Positions 14,723 through 25,215 of a stretch of DNA of 64,000 bases are shown piece after piece. The position numbers were made by a program, and so were the translations under genes. Every line of letters begins with the position of its first letter. Positions within the stretch are counted from its first letter, which is position 1. Source of the stretch: CADCVT01 sp036389155 (GTDB taxonomy: Bacteria > Actinomycetota > Thermoleophilia > Solirubrobacterales > Solirubrobacteraceae); assembly GCA_036389155.1 (NCBI GenBank), contig DASVQN010000053.1, positions 119,071-183,070 of the forward strand, written 5' to 3'. The notes under the pieces were generated by a model. It did not search any database and had not been told where the DNA came from. It worked only from the letters and a program-made list of their open reading frames with translations.

Positions 14723-15527
14723 TCTCCGAATCAATCACAACATCGAGGCGCTGAACGCCCACCGCCAGCTCGTCGGTACGAACGAGCGGATCAAGAAGGC
14801 GATGGAGCGGCTGTCGTCCGGCTACCGCATCAACCGCGGCGGCGACGACGCGGCCGGCCTCGGCATCTCCGAGCGCATGCGCGCTCAGATCCGCGGCCTC
14901 GGCCAGGCGCAGCGCAACACGCAGGACGGCATCTCGATGGTGCAGACCGCTGAGGGGTCGCTGGCCGAGGTGCACGCGATGCTCCAGCGCATCCGCGAGC
15001 TCGCCGTCCAGTACAAGAACGGGTCGCTGAGCGACACCGACCGCTCCGCGATCTCGTCCGAGGTCTCGCAGCTGTCCGCGGAGATCGACCGGATCGGCGC
15101 CCAGGCCGAGTTCAACGGCATCAAGCTGCTGAACACGGTGGCGAACATCACGTTCCAGGTCGGCGCGAACGACGGCGACGTCATCGCCGTCTCGACGATC
15201 AGCCTCTCGGGCGCGATCGGCACGCTGTCGGTGGCCCTGTCGACGACCTCGTCGACGGACCTCACCGAGCTCGACAACGCCCTGAGCGCGGTCAGCCAGC
15301 AGCGCGCGGTCTTCGGCGCGGTCCAGAACCGCTTCGAGCACACGCTGAGCGCGATGTCGGTCTACCAGGAGAACCTGATCGCCGCGGAGAGCCGCATCCG
15401 CGACGTGGACATGGCCGAGGAGATGGTCAACCTGACGAAGGAGCAGATCCTGATGCAGGCCGGCCAGGCGATGCTGGCGCAGGCCAACCAGTCGCCCTCG
15501 TCCGTCCTGCAGCTCCTCCAGGGCTAG
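14718..15527 (+). CDS. fliC: Flagellin FliC
   Basis: Flagellin (269 aa) is the filament subunit. N-terminal D0/D1: MSLRINHNIEALNAHRQLVG, MERLSSGYRINRGGDDAAGL and GISERMRAQIRGLGQAQRNT. C-terminal D1/D0: YQENLIAAESRIRDVDMAEE, then QAGQAMLAQANQSPSSVLQL. The exposed central domain is very short (about residues 140-185) and Ser/Thr-rich (STISLSG, LSTTSSTD), a possible glycan attachment zone. There is no clear sigma-28 site directly upstream; it seems to be the last gene of the flgG operon. AGGAAGGA is the Shine-Dalgarno sequence and overlaps the CsrA site. Confidence 0.97.
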   Translation: MSLRINHNIEALNAHRQLVGTNERIKKAMERLSSGYRINRGGDDAAGLGISERMRAQIRGLGQAQRNTQDGISMVQTAEGSLAEVHAMLQRIRELAVQYKNGSLSDTDRSAISSEVSQLSAEIDRIGAQAEFNGIKLLNTVANITFQVGANDGDVIAVSTISLSGAIGTLSVALSTTSSTDLTELDNALSAVSQQRAVFGAVQNRFEHTLSAMSVYQENLIAAESRIRDVDMAEEMVNLTKEQILMQAGQAMLAQANQSPSSVLQLLQG

Positions 15528-15530
15528 CCG

Positions 15531-16277
15531 CTACGACGCAGACCAGAGCGCTCCCGTGAGGAACATCGTGGGCCTGGCCCTCCACTCGAGGGCCAGGCGC
15601 CACAGCTCCGCGGGAGCACGTGGGCCGGGGAGGTCGCAGACCGCTGCGACCTCCGGCACGCCCATCCGCTGAAAGCGCCGCAGCGCCTCCTCGACCGAGG
15701 GGAGCGGCGCGGGCTCCGCGCCGGCGGCGACGACGGCCGCGCGAACGGCCTCCGCGCCCAGCGGCGCGCCGTCGTCGACGACGAACGCCGGCATCTCCGC
15801 GCCGATCTCCCGCGCGCGGTCGAGGTCGGCGCCGAACGCCTCGACGATCGCGTTCGAGGCGAGGTCGACGCCGAACCGGTCCACGTTCATCGCGGGGACG
15901 TCGCGCGCGAGCGCGACCAGCGCATCGGGGTTGTCCGCCTTCACGCGCTCGCACATGAGCGCCTCGCGCACGCGCCTCAGGTAGGGCCCGTCGAGCCCCT
16001 GCTCGGCCGCCGCCTTCACCGCCAGGCACGCCGGGTACGTGCTCTTCGGCGGCGCGTCGAGCCAGATCCGCGGGTCGACCGGCATCCCGCTCGAAGCCGC
16101 CGCCTCGAGCGTCGCGGACAGCGCCTTCGAGGGGTCGATCGCGCGCCAGAGACCGCCCATCACGTAGGTGATCCGCACCCCGTCGCCGAATTCGGCCTCC
16201 ATGCGCCGCAGCACCGGCTCGGCGCCCCACGACCACGGACACGCCGGATCGGTGACGTAGAGGACATGGATGGCCAA
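15531..16277 (-). CDS. DsbA-family thioredoxin-fold protein
   Basis: A 248-residue cytoplasmic DsbA/FrnE-type protein. It opens with VLYVTDPACPWSWGAEPVLR; the active-site region is C-P-W-S, i.e. one cysteine with the second replaced by Ser, as in the YjbH/FrnE-like group. Conserved GLWRAIDP and a cis-Pro strand (EMPAFVV) follow the helical insert. No ATG or GTG fits; TTG 16277 is chosen because a -10 box (TATTGT) lies 9 bases upstream and the protein begins right at the first strand. It is convergent with fliC, whose stop is 3 bases from its own. The redox or adaptor role is unknown. Confidence 0.8.
   Translation of the reverse strand: MAIHVLYVTDPACPWSWGAEPVLRRMEAEFGDGVRITYVMGGLWRAIDPSKALSATLEAAASSGMPVDPRIWLDAPPKSTYPACLAVKAAAEQGLDGPYLRRVREALMCERVKADNPDALVALARDVPAMNVDRFGVDLASNAIVEAFGADLDRAREIGAEMPAFVVDDGAPLGAEAVRAAVVAAGAEPAPLPSVEEALRRFQRMGVPEVAAVCDLPGPRAPAELWRLALEWRARPTMFLTGALWSAS
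15572..15598 (+). terminator. Perfect hairpin downstream of fliC
   Basis: GCCTGGCCCTC (15572-15582) and GAGGGCCAGGC (15588-15598) form an 11-base perfect stem with a 5-base loop, 45 bases after the fliC stop. It lies inside the C-terminal coding sequence of the convergent DsbA-like gene. It could end fliC transcription; there is no U-tract. Confidence 0.55.
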
Positions 16278-16285
16278 GGGGCCAG

Positions 16286-16292
16286 CACAATA
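16286..16292. promoter_or_regulatory. Shared bidirectional -10 element between dsbA-like and kinase genes
   Basis: CACAATA reads as CACAAT on the plus strand, 7 bases before GTG 16299, and TATTGT on the minus strand, 9 bases before TTG 16277. Both transcripts would be leaderless and start from the same few base pairs. Confidence 0.5.
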
Positions 16293-16298
16293 CGGAGC

Positions 16299-17804
16299 GT
16301 GAGCACCCACCTCGGGACCAGCCTGAGCGGCCGCTACCGGCTGGACCAGCAGATCGGCACCGGCGGGATGTCGACCGTCTACCGGGCGTTCGACACCGTG
16401 CTGGAGCGCCCGGTGGCGGTCAAGCTCATGCACCGCGACATGGCCGGCCACGCCGACCAGCTCGAGCGCTTCCGCCGCGAGGCGCGCGCCGTCGCCCAGC
16501 TCAACCACCCGCACATCGTCCAGGTCATCGACGCGGGCGAGGACGAGAACATGCCGTACATCGTCTTCGAGTACGTCGAGGGCGAGACGCTCAAGGACCG
16601 CATCCGGCGCTTCGGCCGGCTGCCGATCCCCGAGGCCATCGCCTACGCGATCGAGATCGCGTGGGCGCTCGGCGCGGCGCACGCGCGCGACATCGTCCAC
16701 CGCGACGTCAAGCCGCAGAACGTGCTCGTCGACGAGGAGGGCTCGGCGAAGGTCACCGACTTCGGGATCGCGCGGACGCTCGACCAGGAGGGCCTGACCG
16801 CCGACGGCCGCGTGCTCGGGACGACCGACTACGTCTCGCCCGAGCAGGCCCTGGGCCACGTCGTCACCGGCCAGTCCGACATCTACTCGCTCGGCGTCGT
16901 GCTCTACGAGATGCTCACCGGCGACGTCCCGTTCCACGGCGAGAACCAGGTCGCGGTGGCGATGAAGCACGTGCGCGAGGAGCTGCCCGACCTGCAGTAC
17001 CGCCGGCCCGAGGTGTCGTCGGCGCTCGCCGCCGTGCTCGACCGGATGACGGCGAAGGACCTCGCGGTGCGCTATCCGTCGACGCACGAGCTGATGGCCG
17101 ACCTCGAGGACGTGTTCGCGGTCGAGAGCGCCCGGGCCGGCCAGACGACGGGCGAGGCGACGCAGGTGCTGCGCGCGCTGCCCGACCCCAAGCGCGCGCG
17201 CCTGCCGCTGCGCCTGCGCGTGTCGATGCGGGTGGTCATCGCGCTGATCGCGCTCGGCGCGGCGGCGACGGCGCTCGTGCTCGTCCTCGCCGCCGACCGC
17301 ACGCACCGCGGGACCGGATCGGTCCGCGGCGCCGCGCCGCCGGCGCCCGGCCTGCGCACGGTGTCGCTCGGCGCCCGCGCGGCGAAGGACTTCGACCCCA
17401 TCGGCGGCGACGGCGAGCACGGCGACGAGGCGTCGTTCGCGGTCGACCGCGACCAGGGCACGGTGTGGACGACGGAGACGTACTCCTCCGGCGCGCTCCA
17501 GAAGGACGGCGTCGGCATCACGCTCGACGCGAAGACCGACGACGGCGGCGGGATCCGCGCGCGGCGGCTCGTGGTGCGGACGAAGACGCCGGGCTTCACC
17601 GCGGCGGTCTACGGCGCGGTCGACGGGCGGCCTGAGGTGCTCACCGGCTGGACCCGCCTCGCCGCGCCTCGAAAGGTCGACTCCACGGAGCCGATCGACC
17701 TCGACCTCGCGGGACGCACCTACCGCCACTACCTGCTGTGGATCACCGCGCTGGCGCCCGACGACGACCGCGTCGAGATCGCGGAGCTGGAGCTGCTGCG
17801 CTAG
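16299..17804 (+). CDS. Transmembrane Ser/Thr protein kinase with discoidin-like ectodomain
   Basis: A 501-residue Hanks-type kinase. N-terminal kinase domain (about 10-270): Gly loop IGTGGMSTVYRA, catalytic Lys in VAVKLM, HRDVKPQNVLVD, DFG in KVTDFGIART, and SPEQA. One transmembrane helix follows (about 311-332, VVIALIALGAAATALVLVLAA). The ectodomain (about 345-501) is rich in beta strands and resembles an F5/8 type C (discoidin, carbohydrate-binding) fold: FDPIGGDGEHGDEASFAVD, VWTTETYSSG, and YRHYLLWITALAPDDDRVEI. GTG 16299 is favoured over ATG 16266 because of the -10 box at 16286. Its TAG shares CTAG with the convergent ddl stop. A glycan-sensing role is inference. Confidence 0.9.
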   Translation: MSTHLGTSLSGRYRLDQQIGTGGMSTVYRAFDTVLERPVAVKLMHRDMAGHADQLERFRREARAVAQLNHPHIVQVIDAGEDENMPYIVFEYVEGETLKDRIRRFGRLPIPEAIAYAIEIAWALGAAHARDIVHRDVKPQNVLVDEEGSAKVTDFGIARTLDQEGLTADGRVLGTTDYVSPEQALGHVVTGQSDIYSLGVVLYEMLTGDVPFHGENQVAVAMKHVREELPDLQYRRPEVSSALAAVLDRMTAKDLAVRYPSTHELMADLEDVFAVESARAGQTTGEATQVLRALPDPKRARLPLRLRVSMRVVIALIALGAAATALVLVLAADRTHRGTGSVRGAAPPAPGLRTVSLGARAAKDFDPIGGDGEHGDEASFAVDRDQGTVWTTETYSSGALQKDGVGITLDAKTDDGGGIRARRLVVRTKTPGFTAAVYGAVDGRPEVLTGWTRLAAPRKVDSTEPIDLDLAGRTYRHYLLWITALAPDDDRVEIAELELLR

Positions 17805-18756
17805 AAGCGGTGTGACCGCTCGCGCCCGAAGCGCTCGACCGCGAGCTGCACGAGGCGGTCGATGATCTCCGCGTACGGCACGCCGGACTCCGCCCAGAGC
17901 TTCCCGTAGACGCTCGTCTGCGTGAAGCCGGGCATCGTGTTGACCTCGTTGAGCAGGACGTCCTCGCCCTCGACGAAGAAGTCGACGCGCGCGAGCCCGT
18001 GGCACCCGGCCAGCGCGAACGCGTCGAGCGCCAGCGACCGCACACGCTCGCGCGCCGCCTCGGAGATCCGCGCGGGCACGACGAGCTCCATCCCGCCCGG
18101 GTCGTACTTCGCCTCGTAGTCGTACCAGCCGGCACCGGCCTTCAGCACGATCTCGCCCGGCTGGGACGCCTCGTGGGTGGGTGGGGATCCGATCACTGAG
18201 CACTCGACCTCCAGCCCGGAGAAGTTGGCCTCGACGATCACGCGCGGGTCGTGCTCCAGCGCCGTCGCCAGCCCCTCCTCGTACGCGTCCGGGCCGTCGA
18301 CGCGGACGATCCCCACCGAGGAGCCGAGGCGCGCGGGCTTGACCCAGCACGGCCACCCCACCTCCGGCGCCCGACCGGGGACGCCGCGCTCGTAGCCCAC
18401 CTGCGGCAGCCCGGCGCTCGCGCACAGGTCCTTGAGCAGCAGCTTGTCCATGCACACGGCGCTCGCCGCGACGCCGGAGCCGACGTACGGCACGTCGAGC
18501 AGCTCGAGCAGCCCCTGCACCGTGCCGTCCTCGCCGAACGGCCCGTGCAGGACCGGGAACGCGACGTCGCAGCCCAGCAGCCCGCGGCCGGCGCGCAGCT
18601 CGACCTCCTCGCCGCCGGCAGACCACGTCCCGTCGCGCGCCAGCTCGACCGCCACCGCCTCGTGGCCCGCCTCCTCCAGCCCTTCGCGCACCGACGTCCC
18701 CGACGCGAGCGAGACCTCGTGCTCGGAGGAGCGCCCTCCCGCGAGGACGGCGACCC

Positions 18757-18760
<4 letters not shown>
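17801..18760 (-). CDS. ddl: D-alanine--D-alanine ligase (copy 1, kinase operon)
   Basis: Ddl (319 aa) joins two D-alanines for the peptidoglycan stem. ATP-grasp features: AVLAGGRSSEHEVSLASG at the N-terminus, HGPFGEDGTVQGLLE, KPARLGSSVGI, and the Mg-binding C-terminus LLNEVNTMPGFTQTS. GTG 18760 overlaps the pknB stop (GTGA), so it is the last gene of fhaA-fhaB-pstP-rodA-pbpA-pknB-ddl. The terminal TAG shares the palindrome CTAG with the convergent kinase. A second, divergent ligase lies at 55684-56604. Confidence 0.95.
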
Positions 18761-20696
<1,936 letters not shown>

Positions 20697-20700
<4 letters not shown>

Positions 20701-22127
20701 CGCAGCAGCTCCTCCATGACGCGCTTGGCGATCGGCGCGGCGACCACGCCTCCGGTCCCGGTGGAGCGCTCGATCGTCGCCGCGACGGCGATGCGGGGGT
20801 TGGTCCGCGGCGCGAACCCGATGAACCACGGCTGATTCACGTTCTGCGCCGGGATGATCTCGGCCGTGCCGGTCTTACCGGCCACGTCGATGCCGGAGAG
20901 GGCGGCCGCGGTGCCCGTCCCCTCGCGCACGACGCTGGCCATCATGTCGCCGACCTCCTGCGCGGTCGACGCCTTCATCACCTGATGAAGCAGCTCCGGC
21001 TCGATGCGCTCGACCGTCCGCCCGTCGCGGTCGACGACCCGGTCGGTGAGCGTCGGCTTCATCAGCTTGCCGCCGTTGGCGACCGCGCTCGCGACCATCG
21101 CCATCTGCAGGGGCGTCGTGAGCAGGCCGCCCTGTCCGATCGCCGCCCGGCCGACGTCGACGCGGTCGCTCGTCATGTCCTGGATGCCGTGCCCCTGCAC
21201 GAAGACGCCGCTGCGCTCGCGCTGCTGGCGGGGGAGGTCGATCTCGACGCGGTCGTAGAAGCCGAACCGCTCCATGTAGCGCTGCATCGTCTCGCCGCCC
21301 AGCTGCACGCCGACCTGCGCCCACACCGTGTTCACCGAGTGCGTCAGCGCCGTCGTCAGCGGGATGCGCCCGAACTGCTCGTTGGAGAAGTTCGACAGCG
21401 GCGCACCGGAGATGATCTGCGGCGACTTGCCGTCGAGCTGCGAGTCCTTCGTGAACTTCCCGCTGTCGATCGCAGCCGTCGCGGTCACGACCTTCATCGT
21501 CGAGCCGGGCGGGTACTGGCCCATCGTCGTGCGGTTGACGAGCGGCGAGCCCTCCGCCTTGTCGAGCTCCTTCAGCGCGCCGCGGCGCCTGAGCGCGTCC
21601 GGGTCGAAGCTCGGGTTGCTGGCCATGACGCGGATGCGGCCGGTCTCGGGCTCGATGGCCACGACGGCGCCGCGCTGGCCGCCGAGCGCCTCGAACGCGG
21701 CCTTCTGCGCGTCGACGTCGAGCGTCGTCGTCACCTGGTCGCCCTCGCGCTCGCGGCCCGCCAGCTGGTCGATGATCGAGCCGACGTCGTCGCGCTCGCC
21801 CGTGAGCTCGTCGTTGCGCTCGGCCTCGAGCTCGTAGCGGCCGATGTCGGTGTACGAGTAGCCGATCGGGTGCGCGAACAGCTGCCCGAGCGGATAGCGG
21901 CGGCTGAACGTCCCGCCCTGGCCCTCGACCGACCGGGCGATGACCTGGCCGCCCCGGGCGCGCAGCGCGCCGCGATGGATGCGCTGCTCCTCGAGCAGCC
22001 CGCGGCGGTTCAGCGCGTTGTCGCGCAGCGCCTCGGCGTCGAAGACCGTCCACCGCGACGTCTGGCCGACGAGCACCGCGAAGAGGATCGCGAGCACCAC
22101 GTAGAGGCGGAAGGCCGGCGTGTTCAT
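20697..22127 (-). CDS. pbpA: Class B penicillin-binding protein (transpeptidase) PbpA
   Basis: A 476-residue class B PBP that crosslinks peptidoglycan. One N-terminal membrane anchor (FRLYVVLAILFAVLVGQ), a short dimerisation module, then the transpeptidase with all three motifs: PGSTMK (nucleophile Ser), HSVNT (SxN) and AGKTGTAE (KTG). ATG 22127 overlaps the rodA stop as ATGA. Paired with the glycosyltransferase RodA upstream, it forms the standard SEDS-PBP polymerase/crosslinker couple. Confidence 0.95.
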
Positions 22128-23425
22128 CGCGGCGCCCTCGCGCGGTTGGAGACCGTGAGCAGCAGCGCGAGCAGGATGAAGTTCGCGACGATCGACGACC
22201 CGCCGTAGGAGACGAACGGCATCGTCACGCCGGTGAGCGGGATGAGCTTCGTGACGCCGCCGACGATCACGAACACCTGCAGCGCGAAGACCGCGGAGAG
22301 GCCCGCCGCGAGGAGCTTGGAGAACGAGTCGCCGGCGAGCATCGCCGTCTTGAAGCCGCGCTCGGCGAAGAGCAGGTACACCGCGATCACGCCGGCCGCG
22401 CCGAAGAGGCCGAGCTCGTTGGTGATGAGCGCGTAGATGAGGTCGGTCTCGGCCGCGGGCAGCAGCCGGCCGCCCCCCGGGAGGTTGAGCAGGGCCTGCC
22501 CGAAGCCGGTGCCGAACAGCCCCCCGTCGGCCTGCGCGAACAGCGACTGCGCGATCTGGTAGCTGCCGCTGACCGACGCGTTGTAGAGCTCGGGGTCGAA
22601 CGGGTCGCGCCATGCGTCGATGCGTCCCTGGACGTGGCCGACGGTGTTCGCGACCAGCCACGCGCCGGCGAAGAACATCACGAGGCCGATCGTCACCCAC
22701 CGCAGCTGGTTGGTCGCGACGTAGAGCAGCGCCAGGAACGCGCCGAAGAACATGAGCGACGAGCCGAGGTCGCGGATGAAGACGAGCAGCAGCATCGCCG
22801 CGCCCCAGACGACGAGCAGCGGGCCGAGGTCCTTCAGCCGCGGCAGCGGCAGCCCGGCGATCTTCTTGCCGCCCTGCACGAGCACCTGCCGCGTGTCGCG
22901 CAGGTAGCTGGCGAGGAAGATGACGATCGCGATCTTCGACAGCTCCGCGGGCTGGAAGGAGATCGGGCCGAGCTTGACGCCGAGGTACGCGCCGTTGACC
23001 TGCGCGCCGATGCCCGGGACGCGCGGCAGGATCAGCAGCGCGATGCCGGCCAGCGCGATCGTGTACCGGTAGCGCTCGAGCACCGAGTAGTCGCGCAGCC
23101 ACACGATCGTCGCGGCGAACACGACGAGCCCGACGACGAACCACTGCGCCTGCTCGCGCGCCAGCTCGTCGTCGATGCGGTAGATCATCACGAGGCCCAG
23201 GCTGGCCAGGACCGCCGCGAGCGGGAACAGGTACGGGTCCGCGTACGGCAGCGTGAAGCGGATGATCATGTGCGCCGCGAAGCACAGGCCGAGGAAGACC
23301 GCGCCGTAGGTCAGCGAGACGTTGGACAGCAGGTCGTCGCGCTGGACGAACACCGCCGCGAACCCGGCCGTGATCAGCAGCGACGCCGGGATGAGCGCGA
23401 ACAGCTCGCGGTTGCGGGCGCTCAC
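22124..23425 (-). CDS. rodA: SEDS peptidoglycan polymerase RodA/FtsW
   Basis: A 433-residue protein with about ten transmembrane helices, belonging to the SEDS glycosyltransferases that polymerise lipid II. Signatures: LGPISFQPAELSKIAIVIFLASYL, in pieces PISFQPAELSK and IVIFLASYL; RDLGSSLMFFG; AAETDLIYALITNELGLFG; and GVTMPFVSYGGSSIVANF. GTG 23425 overlaps the pstP stop. Order with pbpA and pknB is that of the mycobacterial rodA-pbpA-pknA-pknB cluster, which supports elongation rather than division. Confidence 0.95.
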   Translation of the reverse strand: MSARNRELFALIPASLLITAGFAAVFVQRDDLLSNVSLTYGAVFLGLCFAAHMIIRFTLPYADPYLFPLAAVLASLGLVMIYRIDDELAREQAQWFVVGLVVFAATIVWLRDYSVLERYRYTIALAGIALLILPRVPGIGAQVNGAYLGVKLGPISFQPAELSKIAIVIFLASYLRDTRQVLVQGGKKIAGLPLPRLKDLGPLLVVWGAAMLLLVFIRDLGSSLMFFGAFLALLYVATNQLRWVTIGLVMFFAGAWLVANTVGHVQGRIDAWRDPFDPELYNASVSGSYQIAQSLFAQADGGLFGTGFGQALLNLPGGGRLLPAAETDLIYALITNELGLFGAAGVIAVYLLFAERGFKTAMLAGDSFSKLLAAGLSAVFALQVFVIVGGVTKLIPLTGVTMPFVSYGGSSIVANFILLALLLTVSNRARAPR

Positions 23426-24723
23426 TTGGCGGGGTCCTCCAGCCTTCCCCGCTCGAGCTCGGCGACCAGCTCGTACGCGTCGTCGCGCGAGCGCAGCGAG
23501 TGGTCGAGCAGGGTCTCGCGCCGGCGGTCCGGAACGAGCTCGCGCGTCACCGGCGAGGTGTAGTTGCGCTGGTAGAGGTCGACGCCGAGCGGCAGCTCCC
23601 ACGGGACGCCGCGGTAGACGGTCACGAAGCCCTGGTCGTCGGAGCCGATGAAGTAGACGGCCCGCAGGGCGGTGAGGACGCCGATGCCGACCGGGACGAC
23701 GAGGAAGGCGAGGATCGCGACGCCGATCAGGAGGCGCCTGCGCCACGGGCCGCGACGGCGCTTCGGGCCCGAACCGCGCCCCTCGGGCCGCGGCCGGACC
23801 GGCTCGAGCCGGCGCGAGCTGGGCGTCGGGTCGGCTCGCGCGGGCGCCATCGTCGCGGCGGCCGCCCCGCCGCGTCGCGCCGACGCCGACGCCGACGCGT
23901 CGCCCCCTCCCCGCCGCTCCTCCGCCTCCAGCGCGGCCTGCACGTCGCTCGTCCGCAGCGCGTCGTCGCCGACCGAGGTCGCCTGCTCGTCGCGCGCCGC
24001 GCCTCCCTCGACGTCCTCGACCCGCACGAGGATCACCGTGATGTTGTCGCGCCCCCCGGCGTCGTTCGCCGCGTCGATCAGCCGCTCGCCGGCGTCCTGC
24101 AGCGACGGCGCGCCGCGCAGCGTGTCGCCGATCAGGCCCTCCTTGAGCATCGTCGTCAGCCCGTCGCTGCACAGCAGGAACACGTCGCCGTCGCGCGCGG
24201 CGAGCGTGCGCGTGTCGACGTCGACGTGGGCCTCGGGGCCGAGCGCGCGCGTGATGATCGACCGCTGCGGGTGCTCGTCGGCCTCCTCCTCGGTGAGCTT
24301 GCCCTGGCGGCGCAGCTCCTCGACGAGCGAGTGGTCGTCGGTGAGACGCTCCAGCGCGTCGCCGCGCAGGCGGTAGGCGCGCGAGTCGCCGACGTGCGCG
24401 ATCGTCACCTCGTGCTCGCCCACGAGCAGCACGGTCATGGTCGTGCCCATGCCGGCGCGGCTCTGGTCCTCGCGCGAGACGTCGTGGATGCGCTCGTTGG
24501 CCCGCTGGACGATCTCGGCGAGCCGCTGCTCCGCCGCGCCCTCGGGCACCCCCGCCCCGCCGAGCGTCTCCACCGCCAGGCTCGACGCGATCTCGCCCGC
24601 CTGCGCCCCGCCCATGCCGTCGGCCACGGCGAACAGCGGCGAGCGCGCGTACATCGAGTCCTCGTTGGCCCGGCGCTGGCGGCCCGTGTGCGAGCCGTGG
24701 AACTCCTCGGCGACCCTGAGCAT
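23422..24723 (-). CDS. pstP: PP2C-type Ser/Thr phosphatase PstP
   Basis: A 433-residue membrane phosphatase opposing PknB and the other kinases. Catalytic PP2C domain about residues 1-240 with the metal-binding motifs RRANEDSMY, VADGMGGAQAGE, VGDSRAYRLR, CSDGLT and GGRDNITVILV. After a basic Ser/Arg-rich linker there is one transmembrane helix near 312-335 and a short ectodomain of about 95 residues ending EDPAK. ATG 24723 shares its A with the fhaB stop. Confidence 0.95.
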   Translation of the reverse strand: MLRVAEEFHGSHTGRQRRANEDSMYARSPLFAVADGMGGAQAGEIASSLAVETLGGAGVPEGAAEQRLAEIVQRANERIHDVSREDQSRAGMGTTMTVLLVGEHEVTIAHVGDSRAYRLRGDALERLTDDHSLVEELRRQGKLTEEEADEHPQRSIITRALGPEAHVDVDTRTLAARDGDVFLLCSDGLTTMLKEGLIGDTLRGAPSLQDAGERLIDAANDAGGRDNITVILVRVEDVEGGAARDEQATSVGDDALRTSDVQAALEAEERRGGGDASASASARRGGAAAATMAPARADPTPSSRRLEPVRPRPEGRGSGPKRRRGPWRRRLLIGVAILAFLVVPVGIGVLTALRAVYFIGSDDQGFVTVYRGVPWELPLGVDLYQRNYTSPVTRELVPDRRRETLLDHSLRSRDDAYELVAELERGRLEDPAK

Positions 24724-25211
24724 CAGCCCTGGAAGAGGAAGTTGGAGTCGCCGATGCGGATCCGGTCGCCCGGGTGGAGCGGCTGCGGCCCGCGCAGCAG
24801 CTCCTCGTTGAGGTAGGTGCCGTTCGTCGACCCGAGGTCCTCCAGGACGACCGCGCCGCCCTGGTTCTCTATTCGCGCGTGCTGCGACGACGCGAACGGG
24901 TCCTCGAGCACGATCTCGACGTCGCCGCGGCCGAGCGTCGCGCCGCTGGACACGTCGTACCGCGCGCCGCTGTCGTGGCCGGGCGCGCTCTCGACGATGA
25001 GCACCGCGTCCCGGTGCGTGTCGCGGCCGAAGCCGGCCGAAGTGTGGATGCCGGTCGCGTCGGAGGGCGGGGCCGGTGCGAGCTGCCCACCCGGCCCGCC
25101 CCCCCCGCGGCGCAGGTCCTTGAGCGCGCTGCGCGCGACCCAGAGCAGGAAGAGGTACAGGACGGCGAGGAAGCCGAACTTGAGGGCGACGGAGACCGGC
25201 TCGAGCGCCAT
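24723..25211 (-). CDS. fhaB: Membrane-anchored FHA protein FhaB
   Basis: A 162-residue protein with an N-terminal membrane helix (about 8-27, VALKFGFLAVLYLFLLWVA) and a C-terminal FHA domain that reads phosphothreonine: TLGRGDVEIVLEDPFASSQH, then VLEDLGSTNGTYLNEE. In mycobacteria FhaB (FipA) links PknB signalling to division. It starts at ATG 25211, 4 bases after the fhaA stop. Confidence 0.92.
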   Translation of the reverse strand: MALEPVSVALKFGFLAVLYLFLLWVARSALKDLRRGGGGPGGQLAPAPPSDATGIHTSAGFGRDTHRDAVLIVESAPGHDSGARYDVSSGATLGRGDVEIVLEDPFASSQHARIENQGGAVVLEDLGSTNGTYLNEELLRGPQPLHPGDRIRIGDSNFLFQG

Positions 25212-25215
25212 GCGG

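Noticed and set aside
16266..16298. ATG 16266 as start of the kinase
   Set aside because: It adds 11 unconserved residues, overlaps the opposite gene, lacks a ribosome-binding site, and GTG 16299 has a -10 box at leaderless spacing.
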